From DASSYK01 sp036258315 (GTDB taxonomy: Bacteria; Actinomycetota; Thermoleophilia; Solirubrobacterales; 70-9): a stretch of DNA of 16,844 nucleotides. A program made the position numbers and the translations under genes. Below, piece by piece: positions 13,937 to 16,844 of the stretch (its first letter is position 1; every line of letters starts with the position of its first letter). Under the pieces are notes generated by a model. That model was not told the origin of the DNA. It searched no databases and saw only the letters and a list, made by a program, of their open reading frames with translations. The stretch lies in assembly GCA_036258315.1 (NCBI GenBank), contig DATADX010000049.1, positions 1-16,844 of the forward strand, given 5' to 3'.

Positions 13937-14589
13937 GCGCCGCGGTGATCCTCGACATCGACGGCACTCTGGTCGACACCAACTACCAGCACGCGCTCGC
14001 CTGGTTCCGCGCCTTCCGCCAGCACGAGGTCTTCCTCCCCGTGTGGCGGATCCACCGGGCGATCGGGATGGGCGGCGACCAGCTCGTCGCGGCGCTCGCC
14101 GGCGACCAGGTGGAGCGCGACAAGGGCGACGACATCCGCGCCGCCGAGGGGCCGCTCTACATGTCGATGATCGAGGAGGTTGAGCCGCTCGAGGGCTCGC
14201 GCGAGCTGCTAGAGGACCTGCGTGGCGCGGGTCGGACGGCGGTCCTCGCCTCCTCGGCGAAAGAGGGCGAGGTCGACCACTACCTCGACCTCCTCGACGC
14301 CCGCGAGCTCGTCGAGGCCTGGACGACGTCGGCGGACGTCGAGCAGACGAAGCCGGAGCCGGACCTGGTCGAGGCGGCGCTGGACAAGGCCGGAACCAGG
14401 GAGGCGGTGCTGGTCGGCGACTCGGTCTGGGACGTCGAGGCGGCGAAGCGCGCCGGGGTCGAGACCGTCGCGGTCCTGACCGGCGGCTACTCCGAGGACG
14501 AGCTCCGCGACGCGGGCGCCCGCGACGTGTTCGAGTCGATCGCCGTCCTGCGCGAGCGGCCCGAGGTGCTCGAGGTGGCGAAGGCGTGA
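13933..14589 (+). CDS. HAD-superfamily phosphatase (phosphoglycolate phosphatase-like)
   Basis: Haloacid dehalogenase hydrolase of 218 residues with all four motifs: DIDGTLVDT (nucleophile D8, acid D10), LASSAKEGE (S107/S108), TKPEPD (K140) and GDSVWDVEAAKRAG (D163, D167). A helical cap (about 15-85) marks subfamily IA, like phosphoglycolate phosphatase, beta-phosphoglucomutase and PPase-like enzymes; a neutral call is phosphatase on a small phosphorylated metabolite. The ATG overlaps the ATPase stop by 4 bp and its own stop overlaps the pyruvate kinase GTG by 4 bp, so all three are likely translated as a coupled unit. See findings for a metabolite-repair hypothesis. Confidence 0.92.
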   Translation: MSAAVILDIDGTLVDTNYQHALAWFRAFRQHEVFLPVWRIHRAIGMGGDQLVAALAGDQVERDKGDDIRAAEGPLYMSMIEEVEPLEGSRELLEDLRGAGRTAVLASSAKEGEVDHYLDLLDARELVEAWTTSADVEQTKPEPDLVEAALDKAGTREAVLVGDSVWDVEAAKRAGVETVAVLTGGYSEDELRDAGARDVFESIAVLRERPEVLEVAKA

Positions 14590-16019
14590 CCGCGCAGCGG
14601 CGCACGAAGATCGTCGCCACGGTCGGGCCCGCCAGCCGCGCGCCCGAGATGCTGCGGCAGCTGATCGTCGCCGGCGTCGACGTCTTCCGGCTCAACTTCT
14701 CGCACGGCACCGCCGAGGATCACGCCGAGAACGTGAGGCGGATCCGCGAGGCATCCGCCGAGCTCTCCCGCGAGGTCGGGATCCTCGGCGACCTGCCTGG
14801 CCCGAAGCTGCGGCTCGGCGACCTCGAGGAGGACGTCGCCATCCTCCACTCCGGCTCGACGGCCGTCCTCTACGGCCAGGCGGACGGCGGCCCGCCCGGC
14901 AACGCGGAGCGGCTGCCAGTGCAGTGGGCGGGCTTCGCGCGCGCGGTGCACCCCGGCGATCCCGTCTATCTCGCGGACGGGCGCGTCCGCCTCAAGGTCG
15001 CCGCCGTGCACGGCGACGAGGTCGTCGTCGAGGTCGAGGCGGGCGGCGCGGTGAGCTCGCACCAGGGGGTGAACCTGCCCGGCGCGGACCAGGAGCTGCC
15101 CGACGCCGGCACCCACGACGAGAGCTGGGTCCACTTCGCGTGCGAGCTCGGCGTCGACCTGCTCGCCGTCTCCTTCGTGCGCAGGCCGTCCGACCTCGAG
15201 CGCGTCAAGGAGGTGATCGACAGCCAGCAGGCGGGGATCCCGCTCGTCGCGAAGATCGAGAAGCCGCAGGCCGCCGAGCGCGCGGAGGAGATCATCGCCG
15301 CGGCCGAGAGCGGGATCATGGTCGCCCGCGGCGACCTCGGCGTCGAGCTGCCGCTCGAGGAGGTCCCCGGCGTGCAGAAGCGGCTGATCGCGCTCGCCGG
15401 CCAGGCCTCGAAGCCGGCGATCACCGCGACGCAGATGCTGGCGACGATGGTCCGCGCCTCGCGCCCGACCCGCGCCGAGGTGACCGACGTTGCGAACGCG
15501 ATCTACGACGGCACCGACGCCGTGATGCTCTCCGAGGAGACCGCGGTCGGGGAGCATCCGGTCGAAGCCGTGCGGGTGATGGATCGGATCGCCCGGGTGA
15601 CCGAGCAGCACCTCCCCTACGGCGAGTGGGTCTTCACCCGGGTCGAGGAGCACGAGCACGACGTCGCCGAGGCGGTCACCCAGGTCGCCGTCGCGGCCGC
15701 CTACCGCCTCGGGCTCGCGGCGATCGTCGTCCCGACGACGTCGGGGCGGACGGCGCGGCTTGTGTCGGCCCACCGGCCGCGGGTGCCCGTACTCGCCGTC
15801 TCGGCGCGCGTGGAGACCGTCCGCCGCATGAACCTGTTGTTCGGGGTCGCGGCCGGCCACGCGGAGGAGTGGACCAGCCTGCGACAGCTGCTCGACGACG
15901 GGGCGACGATGGCGCGCGAGCGCGGCATCGCCGCCTCCGGCGACCTGATCGCAATCACCGCCGGACTGCCCGCCCAGGAGCTCGGCACGAACCTGTTCGA
16001 GGTCCACCGGGTCCCCTAG
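14586..16019 (+). CDS. pyk: Pyruvate kinase
   Basis: Converts phosphoenolpyruvate and ADP to pyruvate and ATP at the end of glycolysis. 477 residues, standard length, without the extra C-terminal PEP-utiliser-like domain. Motifs: RRTKIVATVGPASR (5-18), RLNFSHG (35-41), GDLPGPKLRLG, AVSFVRR, the catalytic VAKIEKPQA (K223, metal ligand E225), MVARGDLGVELP (D250), ITATQMLATM (279-288) and RPTRAEVTDVANAIYDGTDA with MLSEETA. The C-terminal allosteric domain (VVPTTSGRTARLVSAHRP) is complete and ends TNLFEVHRV. GTG start at 14586 within GTGA shared with the phosphatase stop. No terminator is evident after it; two short hairpins lack T-tracts. Confidence 0.97.
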   Translation: MTAQRRTKIVATVGPASRAPEMLRQLIVAGVDVFRLNFSHGTAEDHAENVRRIREASAELSREVGILGDLPGPKLRLGDLEEDVAILHSGSTAVLYGQADGGPPGNAERLPVQWAGFARAVHPGDPVYLADGRVRLKVAAVHGDEVVVEVEAGGAVSSHQGVNLPGADQELPDAGTHDESWVHFACELGVDLLAVSFVRRPSDLERVKEVIDSQQAGIPLVAKIEKPQAAERAEEIIAAAESGIMVARGDLGVELPLEEVPGVQKRLIALAGQASKPAITATQMLATMVRASRPTRAEVTDVANAIYDGTDAVMLSEETAVGEHPVEAVRVMDRIARVTEQHLPYGEWVFTRVEEHEHDVAEAVTQVAVAAAYRLGLAAIVVPTTSGRTARLVSAHRPRVPVLAVSARVETVRRMNLLFGVAAGHAEEWTSLRQLLDDGATMARERGIAASGDLIAITAGLPAQELGTNLFEVHRVP

Positions 16020-16170
16020 CTGCCACCGGGCCGCGGCATTCAGGAGCGAAGGGCGAAGCCCGGAGCGACTTATGTGGGCCGGCCGCTCGTGGCCGCGATT
16101 GATGGCGAAGCCGTCCCGGCGAAAGCGTACGAATCCACACAAGTGCCGCTGCATCCGGTAGAAAGAGCGG
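16020..16170. other. Intergenic region after pyruvate kinase
   Basis: About 150 bp without a convincing gene. It holds a 4-bp stem (GGGC-GAA-GCCC, 16051-16061) and a 5-bp stem (CGGCC-gctcgt-GGCCG, 16080-16095), neither followed by a T-tract, and a TAGAAA (16159-16164) that may be the -10 box for the downstream gene. No known riboswitch was recognised. Confidence 0.4.
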
Positions 16171-16197
16171 GTGAATCCGGAACGCAGGGACGCGTGA
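16171..16197 (+). CDS. Possible 8-codon leaderless mini-ORF
   Basis: GTG followed by seven codons and TGA encodes MNPERRDA. A TAGAAA lies 6 nt before the GTG, so the RNA could begin at this codon. Its TGA overlaps the GTG of the secreted-protein gene by 4 bp (GTGA), which would allow coupled reinitiation. No run of one amino acid suggests classical attenuation. It could be chance. Confidence 0.3.
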   Translation: MNPERRDA

Positions 16198-16844
16198 GGG
16201 GCCGGCGCATCGCGCTCGTGGTGGCGGTCGCGCTCGGCGCGCTCGCGATCGCGCCGTCGGGAGCGTCTGCGCTGATCCCGAACGAGTGCGTGCAGACGAA
16301 CGCGCCGGCGCCGGGCCAGCCGAGTGAGTGGTCCTGCTGGTCGTCCGCGGTGACCGTCTCCGGATACGAGGTCAAGCGGGGCACCGTGGGGATCCCCAAG
16401 CCCCAGGGCGTGACGGGCCACATCACGAAGATGGAGGTCGACGTCGCCGACGCGAACGGCCCCATTCCGATCGACCGGCTGATGCTCCACCACATCGTCT
16501 TCTCAAACACCGCCGCGACCGACGCTGCCTGCGGCGGCCCCGAGCGCTTCTTCGGCGCCGGCGAGGAGCGCAACAAGCTGAGCTTCCCCGACGGGTACGG
16601 ATACGCCTACGGCCCGGGGAGCTGGGCCGCCACCTACATGTACATGAACCACAGGGGCCAGAGCGACACCGCCTTCATCGAGTACAGGCTCACGATCGAC
16701 CCGGATCCGACGATTCGCTCGACCCGCTCCTACTGGCTCGACGTCGGCAACTGCACCGCCGACCCGATCTACAACGTCCCCGGGATCGACAGGCCCGAAA
16801 TCCCGAACTGCGCGAAGGCGAAGAAGGCCGCGAAGCGCACGGGC
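16194..16844 (+). CDS. Secreted PHM/Nod19-like protein (putative copper-monooxygenase fold), 3'-truncated
   Basis: Reading frame open to the window end (217 codons seen). A signal peptide is clear: RGRR, a hydrophobic stretch IALVVAVALGALAIA and a likely cut after GASA (about residue 26), so the protein is exported. LMLHHIVFSN (H99, H100) followed by AACGG, the PDGYGYAYGPGSW stretch and TYMYMNHRGQSD resemble the N-terminal copper domain of peptidylglycine monooxygenases (HHMLLF, C, G-rich, HYNN) and plant Nod19-like proteins; the His of HYNN is Met here. Cysteines at 32, 48, 113, 187 and 206. The GTG at 16194 is the only canonical start found near; AGGGA 4 bases upstream is a weak ribosome site. 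Family assignment is from motif pattern only. Confidence 0.75.
   Translation, partial: MRGRRIALVVAVALGALAIAPSGASALIPNECVQTNAPAPGQPSEWSCWSSAVTVSGYEVKRGTVGIPKPQGVTGHITKMEVDVADANGPIPIDRLMLHHIVFSNTAATDAACGGPERFFGAGEERNKLSFPDGYGYAYGPGSWAATYMYMNHRGQSDTAFIEYRLTIDPDPTIRSTRSYWLDVGNCTADPIYNVPGIDRPEIPNCAKAKKAAKRTG

Noticed and set aside
16080..16095. Rho-independent terminator after pyruvate kinase
   Set aside because: Only a 5-bp stem and no T-tract.
16166..16190. Fragment of a ydaO (cyclic di-AMP) riboswitch, from GCGGGTGAATCC
   Set aside because: The other conserved part (a GGGGACCCA-like block and pseudoknot partners) is not present upstream.
14487..16493. Open frame of 668 codons antisense to pyruvate kinase
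   Set aside because: It lacks recognisable domains, is rich in Arg, Gly, Asp and His repeats, and mirrors the codon bias of a clear pyruvate kinase gene; a GC-rich shadow.

Overview
The window is very GC-rich, densely packed chromosomal DNA. The gene content points to a high-GC actinobacterium, most plausibly Thermoleophilia/Solirubrobacterales-like: ergothioneine genes, an F420-type luciferase-like oxidoreductase, a CtpE-type P-ATPase and a Xre-RES toxin-antitoxin pair. The lineage is inferred from gene content only; there is no rRNA or tRNA here. No insertion sequence, phage gene or CRISPR array was seen, and no gene-free stretch exceeds about 175 bp.

Layout. 1-957 (+) is the 3' part of a carotenoid cleavage oxygenase. 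It converges on egtD and egtB (-, 963 to about 3267), the histidine methyltransferase and sulfoxide synthase of ergothioneine synthesis. Divergent from egtB is an HSD10-like 3-hydroxyacyl-CoA dehydrogenase (+, 3332-4099). It faces an unusual extracellular protein with a prepilin-like N-terminus and Vps62/NLP-like motifs (-, 4110-4997 or longer). A 73-residue LapA-domain membrane protein (+) follows. Next come the split proton-translocating transhydrogenase operon pntAA-pntAB-pntB (-, 8317 down to 5425), an enoyl-CoA hydratase family protein (-) and an F420-dependent oxidoreductase (-).

From 10.5 kb on, genes lie on the + strand. The Xre antitoxin and RES toxin have a clear promoter with four short direct repeats. 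A CtpE-like cation ATPase, a HAD phosphatase and pyruvate kinase are joined by 4-bp stop/start overlaps. The last gene is a secreted protein resembling copper monooxygenases (PHM/Nod19-like) that runs off the window end, preceded by a possible leaderless 8-codon mini-ORF.

Themes worth attention: (1) a repeated TAGG(G/C)(T/G) hexamer 7-10 nt before start codons, suggesting widespread leaderless transcripts; (2) three minus-strand genes (egtB, egtD, the prepilin-like protein) whose conserved N-termini extend upstream of any ATG/GTG/TTG in frame; (3) a periodic repeat operator at the toxin-antitoxin promoter; (4) a HAD phosphatase translationally coupled to pyruvate kinase, which fits metabolite repair; (5) a prepilin-type signal on a Vps62/NLP-like domain.
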